Positions 9,344-18,098 of a stretch of DNA of 64,000 nt are shown here, piece after piece (positions within the stretch are counted from its first letter, which is position 1; every line of letters starts with the position of its first letter). The stretch comes from Mesorhizobium hawassense (GTDB lineage Bacteria; Pseudomonadota; Alphaproteobacteria; Rhizobiales; Rhizobiaceae), in contig NZ_QMBP01000006.1 in assembly GCF_003289945.1 (NCBI RefSeq), positions 244,865 to 308,864 of the forward strand, given 5' to 3'. The position numbers and the translations under genes are program-made. Under the pieces are notes generated by a model that saw only the letters and a list, made by a program, of their open reading frames with translations, was not told the DNA's origin and made no database searches.

Positions 9344-9898
9344 ATGCGTAAATTCGCCACCCTTTTGCTCGCCTCTACGCTCGGCCTTTCCGCTGTCGGC
9401 GCCGTTGCCTTTGCCAATCCGATGGTCGGCGGCGCGCCGATGTACGCCAAGAAGAACATCATCGAGAACGCCGTCAATTCGAAGGACCACACCACGCTGG
9501 TCGCCGCCGTCAAGGCCGCCGGCCTCGTCGACACGCTGCAGGGCGCTGGTCCGTTCACCGTCTTCGCGCCGACCAACGAAGCCTTCGCCGCGCTGCCCTC
9601 CGGCACGGTCGACACGCTGCTCAAGCCCGAGAACAAGGACAAGCTGACCAAGGTGCTGACCTGCCATGTCATCGCCGCCAAGGCGCTGGCCGCCGATGTC
9701 GCCAAGATGGCCAAGGCCGATGGCGGCGCGCATCAGGTCAAGACCGTCGGCGGCTGCGAGCTGACGCTGAAGGCCGAGAAGGGCAAGGTCACCGTCACCG
9801 ACGAGAATGGCAATGTCGCCCACGTCACCATCGCCGACGTCCGCCAGTCCAACGGCGTCATCCACGTCATCGACAAGGTTCTCTTGCCGAAGATGTAA
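9344..9898 (+). CDS. secreted fasciclin (FAS1) domain protein
   Basis: A 184-residue protein from ATG 9344 with GGAG about 10 bases upstream. Residues 1-24 are a Sec signal peptide (MRKFATLLLASTLGLSAVG then AFA). One FAS1 domain follows (about 40-184). Its hallmarks are LVAAVKAAGLVDTL, GPFTVFAPTNEAFAALP, the CHVIA motif, and the C-terminal NGVIHVIDKVLLP block. Two cysteines (in LTCHVIA and GGCELTL) could form a disulfide. The product should be periplasmic or surface-exposed. It follows the sigma/RskA pair, which matches the mycobacterial SigK/RskA/MPT70-MPT83 theme. Confidence 0.93.
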   Translation: MRKFATLLLASTLGLSAVGAVAFANPMVGGAPMYAKKNIIENAVNSKDHTTLVAAVKAAGLVDTLQGAGPFTVFAPTNEAFAALPSGTVDTLLKPENKDKLTKVLTCHVIAAKALAADVAKMAKADGGAHQVKTVGGCELTLKAEKGKVTVTDENGNVAHVTIADVRQSNGVIHVIDKVLLPKM

Positions 9899-10019
9899 CA
9901 AAGCGGGCCTGGCCGGCGAAGACATGGCTGAGCGCCGGCTGCATCGTCCAAGATCCGCGCCGCCGGCAAGGGTGTGCTCCGCGTCGTCCCGCAAGGGCGG
10001 CGCGGAGCTGCATGCTCAA

Positions 10020-10063
10020 GCAATTCCAGGAAAAGTGTGAAGCGGTTTTCCGTCCGGAATTGC
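10020..10063 (+). repeat. palindromic repeat family A, copy 2
   Basis: Same 44 bases as the copy at 3515-3558. It is followed 19 bases later by another copy in the same orientation, so this is a tandem pair. Confidence 0.92.
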
Positions 10064-10082
10064 GGCAAGGCAAAGAAATGGA

Positions 10083-10126
10083 GCAATTCCAGGAAAAGTG
10101 CGAAGCGGTTTTCCGTCCGGAATTGC
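10083..10126 (+). repeat. palindromic repeat family A, copy 3
   Basis: Differs from copy 2 at one central base (GTGCGAAGCG in place of GTGTGAAGCG). It is the second member of the tandem pair before msrB. Confidence 0.92.
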
Positions 10127-10210
10127 TCAAGAGACAAACGGTAGGGCGTCACCGGCTTTTGATTTCCGGGCGGTGCTCTATCTTGGCAAAATGCGTCAGG
10201 AGGAACGGCC

Positions 10211-10714
10211 ATGAACCGTCGTGATTTTCTCTGGAGCGGCGCCGCCGCGACCGCTCTCATCGTCGGAACCGGAGCGATGCTGCGCGCCGGCGGGCCGAAG
10301 CCCGCTCTCGCCGCCGAGACCTTCGAGGTCACCAAGACCGACGCCGAATGGCACGCCATCCTGTCCGACGCCGCCTTCGACGTGCTGCGCAAGCAGGGCA
10401 CCGAATATCCCGGAACCAGCCCGCTGCTCAACGAGCATCGCAAGGGCGTCTTCGCCTGCGCCGGCTGCGACCTGCCGGTCTATTCGTCGGAGACCAAATT
10501 CGATTCCGGCACCGGCTGGCCGAGTTTCTACCAGGAGATCGCCAATTCCATCGGTAAGACCGAGGACCGCTCACTCGGCATGACGCGCACCGAGGTCCAC
10601 TGCCGCCGCTGTGGCGGTCATCTCGGCCATGTCTTCGACGACGGCCCGCCGCCCACCGGCCTGCGCCACTGCATCAACGGCGTGGCGCTCAGCTTCAAGC
10701 CGGCCGCCGCCTGA
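10211..10714 (+). CDS. msrB: Tat-exported peptide-methionine (R)-S-oxide reductase
   Basis: A 167-residue protein with a strong ribosome site (AGGAGG). Residues 1-35 are a Tat signal: the twin-arginine NRRDFLWSG, a hydrophobic stretch, then an ALAA cleavage site. The mature part is a complete MsrB domain: zinc cysteines C83/C86 (CAGC) and C131/C134 (CRRC), the GTGWPSFY substrate segment, GGHLGHVFDDGP, and catalytic C154 in RHCINGVAL. It reduces methionine-R-sulfoxide in proteins. The signal places it in the periplasm, unlike the usual cytoplasmic MsrB. The neighbouring sigma/RskA/FAS1 group suggests an envelope oxidative-stress role, by inference. Confidence 0.93.
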   Translation: MNRRDFLWSGAAATALIVGTGAMLRAGGPKPALAAETFEVTKTDAEWHAILSDAAFDVLRKQGTEYPGTSPLLNEHRKGVFACAGCDLPVYSSETKFDSGTGWPSFYQEIANSIGKTEDRSLGMTRTEVHCRRCGGHLGHVFDDGPPPTGLRHCINGVALSFKPAAA

Positions 10715-10758
10715 GCGAGGCTGGACGGAAGGAAAAATTCACCGTCCACTAAAAACAT

Positions 10759-10790
10759 AACCCCGGAAATCGGTGTCGATTTCCGGGGTT
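10759..10790. terminator. bidirectional terminator between msrB and emrB-like gene
   Basis: A perfect 14-base-pair stem (AACCCCGGAAATCG at 10759-10772 with its complement at 10777-10790) and a 4-base loop. It lies between the convergent msrB and efflux gene. Confidence 0.85.
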
Positions 10791-10826
10791 ATGCATGAGG
10801 GCGCCGGGCGGGGGATCCAGCGCGCC

Positions 10827-12440
10827 TCAATGGCCTCCGCCGCCTCCGCCGCCCTGCGGGGCCGGCTTGTTGATGAACAGCACGAAGAATCCGAGCGAGG
10901 CGAACAGCACGGTCAGCATCATGAACACGTCCATGAAGGACAGCAGCGCCGCCTGCTGCTGCACCATGCCGGACAGTTTAGAGATCGCGGCGCTGGTGGC
11001 GTCGAGGCCTGCGGTCTGCTCGAAATTCTGCGTCATGTTCTGCAGCTTGTTCTGCGCGGCGGCACTGCCCCACTGCACATGCTCGGCAAGCCGTGCATAG
11101 TGGAAGGCATTGCGGTCGATCAGCACCGTGTTGATGACGGCAAGGCCGACGGCGCCGCCGAGGTTGCGGGTCAGGTTGAACAGGCCGGACGCATTCTTCA
11201 GCCGTTCCGGCGGCAGCGTGCCGAGCGCGATGTTGTTGATCGGCACCATGCACAGCATCATCGAGCAGCCGCGCAAGATCTGCGGAATGAGCAGCTCGTA
11301 GAAATCCCAGTCGGCGGTCAGATGCGTCATCCACCATGTGCCGGTGGCGAAGCCCACGAAGCCGATCATCATCATCAGCCTGAGGTCGATCTTGTTCGAC
11401 AGGATGCCGGCAATGGGCGCGGTGAAGAACATCGCCAGGCCGCTGACGAACAGCGCCTCGCCGATCATCATCGAATCGTAACCGCGGATACGACCGAGGA
11501 ACACCGGATAGAGGTAGGTCAACCCGTAGAGGCCGATACCGACGACGAAGGAGAACAGCGAGCCGAAGGCGAAGTTGACGTTGCTGAAGGCCCTGAGGTC
11601 GACGATCGGCTCCTCGGCGGTGAAGACGCGCCAGAAGAAGACGATGCCGCCGATGGTCATGATGATGGCGCAGGCAAAGACGGCCGGCTCCTGCAGCCAG
11701 TCATGGTTCGGGCCTTCCTCCAGCACATACTCCATGCAGCCGAGGAAGGCGGCCATGCCGGCCAGGCCCCACCAGTCGAACTTGGAGAACAGCTTGAGGT
11801 TGGGCTTGTCGAAGTCGATCAGCGCCCAGGCGGCCGTCGCCACCAGGATGCCGGGCACGACATTGATCAGGAACAGCCAGTGCCAGGACATGGCATGGCT
11901 GATATAGCCGCCCACCGTCGGGCCGATCGTCGGCGCCAGCGTCGCCACCAGTCCGATCATCGGCGAGACGACGGCGCGCTTGGAGGGCGGGAAGATGGTG
12001 AAAGCGGCCGCAAACACGCTGGGGATCATGCCGCCGCCGATGAAGCCCTGGATGGCGCGGTAGACGATCATCTGGTCGATGTTGGTGGCGGTCGCGGCGA
12101 GCGCGCTGGCCGCGGTGAAGCCGGCCGCGGCGGTGGTGAACAAAACGCGCGTCGACAGCATCCGGCTGAGGAAGCCCGACAGCGGGATCATCACCACTTC
12201 GGCGATCAGATAGGCGGTCTGCACCCACGGGATCTCGTCGGAACTGGCGCTGAGGCCGGCCTGGATTTCCGACAGCGAGGCCGAGACGATCTGGATGTCG
12301 AGGATCGCCATGAACATGCCGAACACCATCGCCAGGAAGGCGACGACGCGGCGCACCGGCATATGGTCCGCGGGCAGGGCCGGCGCGGCTGCTGCCGGAC
12401 GTCCGGGCATTGATCCTGCGGTAATGGTTGCGGTTGCCAT
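10827..12440 (-). CDS. emrB: DHA2 (EmrB-type) multidrug efflux permease
   Basis: A 537-residue major facilitator protein with about 14 membrane helices, the size and topology of EmrB/QacA drug:H+ antiporters. Helix 1 carries the DHA motif LDIQIVSASL, and the family motif C appears in PTIGPTVGGYI. The C terminus ends in a run of glycines and a histidine. The partner adaptor EmrA (12585-13778) is upstream on the same strand with a 144-base gap. A TetR repressor is divergent from emrA. The pump should export hydrophobic drugs or plant phenolics; substrate not readable from sequence. Confidence 0.92.
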   Translation of the reverse strand: MATATITAGSMPGRPAAAAPALPADHMPVRRVVAFLAMVFGMFMAILDIQIVSASLSEIQAGLSASSDEIPWVQTAYLIAEVVMIPLSGFLSRMLSTRVLFTTAAAGFTAASALAATATNIDQMIVYRAIQGFIGGGMIPSVFAAAFTIFPPSKRAVVSPMIGLVATLAPTIGPTVGGYISHAMSWHWLFLINVVPGILVATAAWALIDFDKPNLKLFSKFDWWGLAGMAAFLGCMEYVLEEGPNHDWLQEPAVFACAIIMTIGGIVFFWRVFTAEEPIVDLRAFSNVNFAFGSLFSFVVGIGLYGLTYLYPVFLGRIRGYDSMMIGEALFVSGLAMFFTAPIAGILSNKIDLRLMMMIGFVGFATGTWWMTHLTADWDFYELLIPQILRGCSMMLCMVPINNIALGTLPPERLKNASGLFNLTRNLGGAVGLAVINTVLIDRNAFHYARLAEHVQWGSAAAQNKLQNMTQNFEQTAGLDATSAAISKLSGMVQQQAALLSFMDVFMMLTVLFASLGFFVLFINKPAPQGGGGGGGH

Positions 12441-12584
12441 CTCATGGCCTCCCTAATTCCAAGACAGGCGCGTTGCGGTTGCGTCCGGAATTGAGTCAAA
12501 ACAGATATTTGGAGCGGGTCTGCCGCTTTGAAGCAGGCTGGGCGGCTCGGCGCTCAAATGGCCACCGAACCGCCCCCCGATCGC

Positions 12585-13778
12585 TTAGTTGGTCGTCGAG
12601 GCCGGCGCGGTGCGGCTGTCGACCGCGACGACGACGCTCAGGCCCGCGCGCAGCTTGCCGGTTTTCAGCACGTCGGCCGGGACGTCGATGCGCACGGGCA
12701 CGCGCTGCACAACCTTGGTGAAGTTGCCGGTGGCGTTTTCCGGCGGCAGCAGCGAGAACACCGCGCCCGAAGCCGGCGCCAGCGAAGAGACGGTGCCTTC
12801 GAACGTCTGGCCGTCGATCGCGTCCACCGTGATGCGCACCTTCTCGCCGGCCACCATGTGGCCAAGCTGCGTCTCCTTGAAGTTGCCGACGATGTAGAGC
12901 TTGTCCATCGGCACGACGACGGCGAGCTTCTGTCCAGGGCTGACGAGGTCGCCCTGTTCCACAGAGCGGTTGCCGACGACGCCGTCATAGGGCGCCTTCA
13001 GCACGGTGAAGGACAGGTCGCGCTGGGCCTTGTCGCGGGTAAGCTGCAGCGAGGCCAAAGTGCTGGCCGATTCCGCGCGCTGGGCTTCCAGCACGCCGAT
13101 ATTGGCCTGCGCCGCGGCGATCTGCGCGTCGGCGCCGACGAGCGCCGCCTTGGCCTGGTCGAGCGCGGTCTGGGCGTCGTCGAGCTGAGCCTGCGTGCCG
13201 ACATGCGTCTTGAGCAGCTGCGCTGCACGATCCTGGGCGCGCGCCGCATTGTCGGCGGCGGCCTGGTCGGCGACCTTCGAGGCCTGGGCCTGCTGCAGCG
13301 AGGCCTGCGCGGCCTTGGTCTGCGCGTCGATGCGGTCGAGCGTCTTGGCCAGCGTCGCGATCTGCGCTTCGGCCTGGGCGACGGCAATCTTGTAGTCGCC
13401 ATTGTCGATGGCGAACAGCGGATCGCCGGCCTTGACCTGTTGGTTCTCGCTCACCAGCACCTTGTCGATATAGCCGGATATTTTCGGCGACACGAACGAC
13501 ATATCGGCCTGGACATAGGCGTCGTCGGTGGAGATCATGAACCGACCGTCGGTCCAGTAGTTATAGCCATACCAGGAACCGGCGCCGAGGAGGGCAAGGC
13601 CGATGATCGGCAGAAGGAACGAGCGGACGGAGCGCTTCTTCTTCGCGGGCGCCTCGGCCGCGGGCGGCGCAACAGGGGTGACCGGCTGTACAGGGACTTC
13701 CGGCGCTTCGGTCGAGGGCTGGACCTTGGCGTTGGGAAACGTGCGGACTTCGGCGGTGGCGGGCGCGTTCGAGGACAT
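12585..13778 (-). CDS. emrA: EmrA-type membrane fusion protein of the efflux pump
   Basis: A 397-residue HlyD-family protein. It has a Pro-rich cytoplasmic N terminus, one membrane helix at about residues 52-70 (FLLPIIGLALLGAGSW), and a barrel-sandwich/lipoyl start (DDAYVQADMSFVSPKISGYI). A long Ala/Gln-rich coiled coil covers about 120-240, followed by the second lipoyl half (VLKAPYDGVVGNRSVEQGD). It bridges the inner-membrane EmrB to an outer-membrane channel. Transcription starts in the region shared with the divergent TetR gene, which holds two matching palindromes. Confidence 0.93.
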   Translation of the reverse strand: MSSNAPATAEVRTFPNAKVQPSTEAPEVPVQPVTPVAPPAAEAPAKKKRSVRSFLLPIIGLALLGAGSWYGYNYWTDGRFMISTDDAYVQADMSFVSPKISGYIDKVLVSENQQVKAGDPLFAIDNGDYKIAVAQAEAQIATLAKTLDRIDAQTKAAQASLQQAQASKVADQAAADNAARAQDRAAQLLKTHVGTQAQLDDAQTALDQAKAALVGADAQIAAAQANIGVLEAQRAESASTLASLQLTRDKAQRDLSFTVLKAPYDGVVGNRSVEQGDLVSPGQKLAVVVPMDKLYIVGNFKETQLGHMVAGEKVRITVDAIDGQTFEGTVSSLAPASGAVFSLLPPENATGNFTKVVQRVPVRIDVPADVLKTGKLRAGLSVVVAVDSRTAPASTTN

Positions 13779-13808
13779 GGTGATCTCTCTAGGATTGTCA
13801 GTCAGACT

Positions 13809-13822
13809 GAACCGTTCGGTTC
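13809..13822. promoter_or_regulatory. TetR operator palindrome 1
   Basis: GAACCGTTCGGTTC, a perfect palindrome of half-sites GAACCG. It lies 31 bases upstream of the emrA start and has the same core as the second site at 13871-13888. Confidence 0.75.
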
Positions 13823-13870
13823 GAATTGGTGATTGACATAGCGCGGAAACAGGACCATATCAAGAGGAAA

Positions 13871-13888
13871 TCGAACCGGGCGGTTCGA
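13871..13888. promoter_or_regulatory. TetR operator palindrome 2
   Basis: TCGAACCGGGCGGTTCGA, the same GAACCG-NN-CGGTTC core extended by TC/GA, ending 24 bases before the TetR start. Two copies of one palindrome in a divergent emrA/tetR region fit repression of both promoters by the TetR protein. Confidence 0.78.
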
Positions 13889-13912
13889 AATATTTTCTGA
13901 GGAACGACTTCC

Positions 13913-14611
13913 ATGGTCGAAGCGACAGCCGACAGCGATCTGCTCGACTTACGCAAGGGCCGTCCGGCCGCCGGGCAGGACCCGGTCAAGCGGGCTCAGA
14001 TCATAGAAGGCGCGCGCCGCGTCTTCATAGACAAGGGCTTTGAAGCCGCCTCGATGAACGACATTACGCGCGAGGCCGGCGTCTCCAAGGGCACGATCTA
14101 CGTCTATTTCGAAAACAAGGAAGAGTTGTTCGAGGCTCTCATCGAGGAAGAGCGCGGCACCATCTTCAAGAACATGTATGAGGTGCTCGACCACTTCGAC
14201 GACCTGCGCAACACGCTGGTGAAGTTCGGCATGGGGCTGTCGGCCAAGATCACCTCGGCCAAGGTGATCCAGGCCCAGCGCACCGTGGTTGGCGCCGCCG
14301 ACCGGATTCCCGAGCTTGGCGCGCGCTTCTACGAGCGCGGCCCGAAGCGTGGCCACGACAGGGTGATGGCTTTCCTCGACGAGGCCGTCCAACGCGGCCT
14401 GCTGCAGATCGACGATGTCGACCTTGCCGCCTATCAGTTCACCGAGCTCTGCCTTGCAGGCCTGTTCCGCCAGTGCATCTTTTCCTACCGCACCAAGGCG
14501 CCGAGCACTTCTGAGATCGAGCACATCGTGACCTCCGGCGTCGATGTGTTCCTCAAGGCTTACGCCACGGAAAAATTTCTCGCCGAGGAACGGGCTTCGG
14601 CATCGGCCTGA
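13913..14611 (+). CDS. TetR/AcrR family repressor of the adjacent efflux pump
   Basis: A 232-residue protein. The N-terminal HTH is about residues 27-75 (IIEGARRVFIDKGFEAASMNDITREAGVSKGTIYVYFENKEELF; DNA-reading helix around SKGTIYVYF). The C-terminal helical ligand/dimer domain resembles the AefR-like type (ELCLAGLFRQCIF). It is divergent from emrA, with two GAACCG-NN-CGGTTC palindromes between them, so it very probably represses both genes and is released by a pump substrate. Confidence 0.92.
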   Translation: MVEATADSDLLDLRKGRPAAGQDPVKRAQIIEGARRVFIDKGFEAASMNDITREAGVSKGTIYVYFENKEELFEALIEEERGTIFKNMYEVLDHFDDLRNTLVKFGMGLSAKITSAKVIQAQRTVVGAADRIPELGARFYERGPKRGHDRVMAFLDEAVQRGLLQIDDVDLAAYQFTELCLAGLFRQCIFSYRTKAPSTSEIEHIVTSGVDVFLKAYATEKFLAEERASASA

Positions 14612-14787
14612 CCATTCCGGCACGCGAAGTCCGTAGCGCATGGCGCAAGCCTGAGAATTCGCGCCCCGCGACCTGAAAACTCCGACGATGCCGCGGCTGG
14701 CACGCATGCCGTGAAGAGCCCTCCGTCGACCTCATTCAAACGTCATCCGGCAGAGCTTTCGGAAGGACCTGTTAACCATCGCTTTCT

Positions 14788-17295
14788 ATGTCTCGGGACA
14801 CGTTCAATCGGCGAGTCTCGAGTATGACATCCATGCGCTTTCCCCGTGCCAATCATTCCGGCGATTCCGCCTACGGCAACGACGACGATCACCGCGCGGA
14901 TGTCGAGCGCCGCGGCGGAGTTCCGCAAGCGCAGGCGGGGCGGGTTGTCGCGTTGCGCGTTGCGCCGGCAAGCGAATCGGATGCCGCCCAGGGCGCATCG
15001 TTCGATTCGGCCGATGGCGGCGAATTCGGCCGTCCGGCCTGGCAGAATTATTTCTTCCTGGCCCCGAACGTGCGCTTCACCCGCACGCCCGACACCGACC
15101 TATCCAGGCGAACCGCCCCGCAGGCGGAAGATGCCGCGCAGAACAAGGCGCCCGTCCGCGAACCTGTCCGCCCCGCGCCGCCGGCCCCGGCGGCAACCAA
15201 TCCAGTCCGGCCGGTTCCCGCCGCTCGCGCCGCCGCGCCGGCACCAACCAAACCGCTTCGCGCAGCTCCCGCAGTCGCTGCTGTTGCCCCCGCCGCTCCG
15301 GTTGCGCCGCCCCAGGCTGCTGCTGCTCCGGCGCCAAAACCGCGCCCGTCCGGGCTGCGCTGGTCCTATCTCTCGGACCATGCCTTTTTCGAGTTCGGCA
15401 TGCCCTTCCTCGCCGAGCGTCTGGCGCGGGCGCGCCTGAACGAAGCGGGACAGGCGCCCGCCGCCTCGGCGCAGCCCGTCCAGCCGATGCCGGCGGATCA
15501 TCCGGTTGCTCTGCCAATGCAGCCCCGTGCCGCCTACCTGGGTGAAGCGACGTCGTTTTACCGGGTCATCGAATGGCGCTCCAACACATCGGACGCAACC
15601 CCTGCTTCGACGCCGGTGCCGGCTGCGGCCCCCGCCCAACCGATGCCTGCAGAGCCCATGCCGATTTCAACCCCGGCAAGCGCAAGGAAAGCCAGGCAGG
15701 TGCCCTCCCTGGCCATCGCCGGCGAAGTCGTGCCGCTGCCGGCGTCCGTCGGCTACGAACTCCCGTCCGAGGAACTGCTGCAGCTACCGCCGGAAGGCCA
15801 GGGCTTCTACATGTCGCAGGAGCGAATGGAGCAGAATGCCGACCTGCTGGAAAGCGTGCTGGAGGATTTCGGCGTCAAGGGCGAGATCATCCATGTCCGC
15901 CCCGGTCCGGTCGTCACGCTCTACGAGTTCGAACCGGCGCCGGGCGTGAAATCCAGCCGCGTCATCGGTCTCGCCGACGACATCGCCCGTTCCATGTCGG
16001 CAATCTCGGCGCGCGTCGCCGTGGTGCCGGGTCGCAATGTCATCGGCATCGAGCTGCCCAACGAAACACGCGAGACGGTCTATTTCCGCGAGCTGATCGG
16101 ATCGGCCGGCTTCCGCAACACCTCCTGCAAGCTGGCGCTCGGCCTCGGCAAGACGATCGGCGGCGAACCGGTGATCGCCGAACTTGCCAAGATGCCCCAC
16201 TTGCTGGTGGCGGGCACCACCGGCTCCGGCAAGTCGGTCGCCATCAACACCATGATCCTGTCGTTGCTCTACCGGATGAAGCCGGAGGAATGCCGCCTCA
16301 TCATGGTCGATCCAAAAATGCTGGAACTCTCCGTCTATGACGGCATCCCGCATCTGCTTACGCCGGTCGTCACCGATCCGAAGAAGGCGGTGACCGCACT
16401 CAAATGGGCGGTGCGCGAGATGGAGGACCGTTATCGCAAGATGGCGCGCCTCGGCGTGCGCAACATCGACGGCTACAACCAGCGCGCGGCCGGCGCTCGT
16501 GACAAGGGCGAGGTCGTGACCATGCAGGTGCAGGTGGGCTTCGAGAAGGGCACGGGCGAACCGCTGTTCGAGGAACGCGTCATCGACCTCGCGCCGATGC
16601 CCTATATCGTCATCATCGTCGACGAGATGGCCGACCTGATGATGGTGGCCGGCAAGGAGATCGAAGGCGCCATCCAGCGGCTGGCGCAGATGGCGCGCGC
16701 CGCCGGCATCCATCTGATCATGGCCACGCAGCGCCCGTCGGTCGACGTGATCACCGGCACCATCAAGGCCAATTTCCCAACCCGCATCTCCTTTCAGGTG
16801 ACGTCCAAGATCGACAGCCGCACCATCCTCGGCGAGCAGGGCGCCGAGCAGCTGCTCGGCCAGGGCGACATGCTGCACATGGCCGGCGGCGGTCGCATTT
16901 CGCGCGTGCACGGTCCCTTCGTTTCCGATCTGGAGGTCGAGCATGTCGTGGCGCATCTGAAGGCGCAAGGGCGTCCCGAATATCTCGACACCGTTACCGC
17001 CGACGAGGAGGAGACTGACGAGGCGGCCGACACCGGTCCGGTCTTCGACAAGAGCGCGATCGCCGAGGAAGATGGCGATGCCCTCTATGAGGAGGCGATC
17101 AAGGTGGTCAAGCGCGACAAGAAATGCTCGACCTCCTACATCCAGCGCCGCCTCGGCGTCGGCTACAACCGCGCCGCCTCGCTGGTCGAGCGCATGGAAA
17201 AGGAAGGCCTGGTCGGCGCGCCCAACCATGTCGGCAAGCGCGAGATCCTCACCGGCCGGCGCGACCGCGAGCCCGAACGCGAAGAGACGGATTGA
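14788..17295 (+). CDS. ftsK: FtsK/SpoIIIE-type DNA translocase without N-terminal membrane domain
   Basis: An 835-residue protein (ATG 14824 is an alternative start, 12 residues shorter). Residues 1-110 are polar with no membrane helices, and 110-345 form a Pro/Ala-rich linker. The motor follows: FtsK alpha/beta domain with Walker A GTTGSGKS (476-483) and Walker B IIVDEMAD (D612). The C-terminal gamma winged helix (about 770-830; [21 protein letters not shown]) recognises KOPS sites. Such motors pump DNA to the XerCD/dif site before division. The missing four-helix anchor is unusual, so this may be a second, soluble FtsK paralogue. Confidence 0.9.
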   Translation: MSRDTFNRRVSSMTSMRFPRANHSGDSAYGNDDDHRADVERRGGVPQAQAGRVVALRVAPASESDAAQGASFDSADGGEFGRPAWQNYFFLAPNVRFTRTPDTDLSRRTAPQAEDAAQNKAPVREPVRPAPPAPAATNPVRPVPAARAAAPAPTKPLRAAPAVAAVAPAAPVAPPQAAAAPAPKPRPSGLRWSYLSDHAFFEFGMPFLAERLARARLNEAGQAPAASAQPVQPMPADHPVALPMQPRAAYLGEATSFYRVIEWRSNTSDATPASTPVPAAAPAQPMPAEPMPISTPASARKARQVPSLAIAGEVVPLPASVGYELPSEELLQLPPEGQGFYMSQERMEQNADLLESVLEDFGVKGEIIHVRPGPVVTLYEFEPAPGVKSSRVIGLADDIARSMSAISARVAVVPGRNVIGIELPNETRETVYFRELIGSAGFRNTSCKLALGLGKTIGGEPVIAELAKMPHLLVAGTTGSGKSVAINTMILSLLYRMKPEECRLIMVDPKMLELSVYDGIPHLLTPVVTDPKKAVTALKWAVREMEDRYRKMARLGVRNIDGYNQRAAGARDKGEVVTMQVQVGFEKGTGEPLFEERVIDLAPMPYIVIIVDEMADLMMVAGKEIEGAIQRLAQMARAAGIHLIMATQRPSVDVITGTIKANFPTRISFQVTSKIDSRTILGEQGAEQLLGQGDMLHMAGGGRISRVHGPFVSDLEVEHVVAHLKAQGRPEYLDTVTADEEETDEAADTGPVFDKSAIAEEDGDALYEEAIKVVKRDKKCSTSYIQRRLGVGYNRAASLVERMEKEGLVGAPNHVGKREILTGRRDREPEREETD

Positions 17296-17330
17296 TCCCT
17301 GACGGATCGGTCCCGGCGGGCGGCCCTAGA

Positions 17331-17374
17331 GCAATTCCAGGAAAAGTGTGTAACGGTTTTCCGTCCGGAATTGC
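17331..17374 (+). repeat. palindromic repeat family A, copy 4
   Basis: 44 bases with a GTGTGTAACGG centre, otherwise matching the other copies. It lies just after the ftsK stop. Confidence 0.9.
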
Positions 17375-17390
17375 GCAAAACAAAGAGATA

Positions 17391-17430
17391 GAGCGGTTCG
17401 CCGTTTCCGCGAAACGGTGAAACGCTCTAG
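17391..17430. repeat. palindromic repeat family B, at the ftsK/engB convergent junction
   Basis: A 40-base imperfect palindrome (GAGCGGTTCGCCGTTTC, CGC centre, GAAACGGTGAAACGCTC). It overlaps the engB stop codon (17427-17429) and may act as a terminator for both convergent genes. Confidence 0.75.
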
Positions 17431-18098
17431 CCGCCGTTCGCTACCAGGGCGATCGCCGCGCGCAATTCGTCCAGCCCCGCGGCTTTCTCCGACGAGGTGG
17501 CGAGCACCACCGGAAACGCCGCCGGCCGCTTCTTGATCTTTGCCAGCGTCTCCTCGATCAGCCTCGGCACGCCGGCGGCCTTGATCTTGTCGGTCTTGGT
17601 CAGCACCACCTGGTAGGACACCGCCGCCTTGTCGAGCAGCGTCAGCACTTCCTCGTCCTTGGCCTTGATGCCGTGGCGGGCGTCGATCAGCACATAGACG
17701 CGTTTCAGCGTCACGCGGCCCTGCAGATATTCGTAGATGAGTTTCGTCCACTCATCGACCTTGTCTTTCGGCGCGCTGGCATAGCCGTAGCCCGGCATGT
17801 CGACCAGCGCCATCGGCGGCAGGTCGGCGCCTTCGCCGGAAAACCCGTCCGGCACGAAATAGTTGAGCTCCTGCGTGCGGCCAGGCGTGTTCGATGTACG
17901 CGCCAGCCCCTTGTGGCCGACCAGCGCGTTGATCAGCGACGACTTGCCGACATTGGAGCGGCCGGCAAAGGCGATCTCAGGCGGGCCTTCCGGCGGCAGG
18001 AATTTCATCGACGGCACGCCGCGGATGAAGATCCAGCCGCGGGTGAACAGTTCGGGGCTTATCGCCGTGTCGTTCGTGGTCTTGTCGGGCGCGCTCAA
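17427..18098 (-). CDS. engB: ribosome biogenesis GTP-binding protein YihA/EngB
   Basis: A 223-residue TrmE-Era-EngA-EngB family GTPase. G1 is [12 protein letters not shown]2/switch I lies around [13 protein letters not shown]3 is DMPGYGYA, and G4 is TKTD. It assists 50S ribosomal subunit assembly. The start is a TTG at 18098 that overlaps the stop of the upstream acetyltransferase (TTGA), with GGAGG seven bases before it, so the two genes are translationally coupled. The longer frame upstream is read-through of the neighbour. In related bacteria engB lies between yidC and argB; here both are on the same strand but separated from it. Confidence 0.95.
   Translation of the reverse strand: MSAPDKTTNDTAISPELFTRGWIFIRGVPSMKFLPPEGPPEIAFAGRSNVGKSSLINALVGHKGLARTSNTPGRTQELNYFVPDGFSGEGADLPPMALVDMPGYGYASAPKDKVDEWTKLIYEYLQGRVTLKRVYVLIDARHGIKAKDEEVLTLLDKAAVSYQVVLTKTDKIKAAGVPRLIEETLAKIKKRPAAFPVVLATSSEKAAGLDELRAAIALVANGG

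Larger units (their letters stand above)
9899..10210. other. 312-base gene-free stretch between FAS1 and msrB genes
   Basis: It holds two tandem copies of palindromic repeat family A (10020-10063 and 10083-10126) and the ribosome site of msrB (AGGAGG just before 10211). No credible coding frame was found; short frames over the repeats translate the repeat itself. Confidence 0.75.

Noticed and set aside
10020..10126. Tandem direct repeats as a possible CRISPR array
   Set aside because: Only two units, a 19-base gap, palindromic units that occur singly elsewhere, and no cas genes.
10773..12413. Long plus-strand frame of more than 500 codons
   Set aside because: It is the antisense of the emrB-like permease. 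The translation is low-complexity, rich in H, R, D and E, with no domain. Similar antisense frames over yidC, pheT, hyfF and others were rejected on the same ground.
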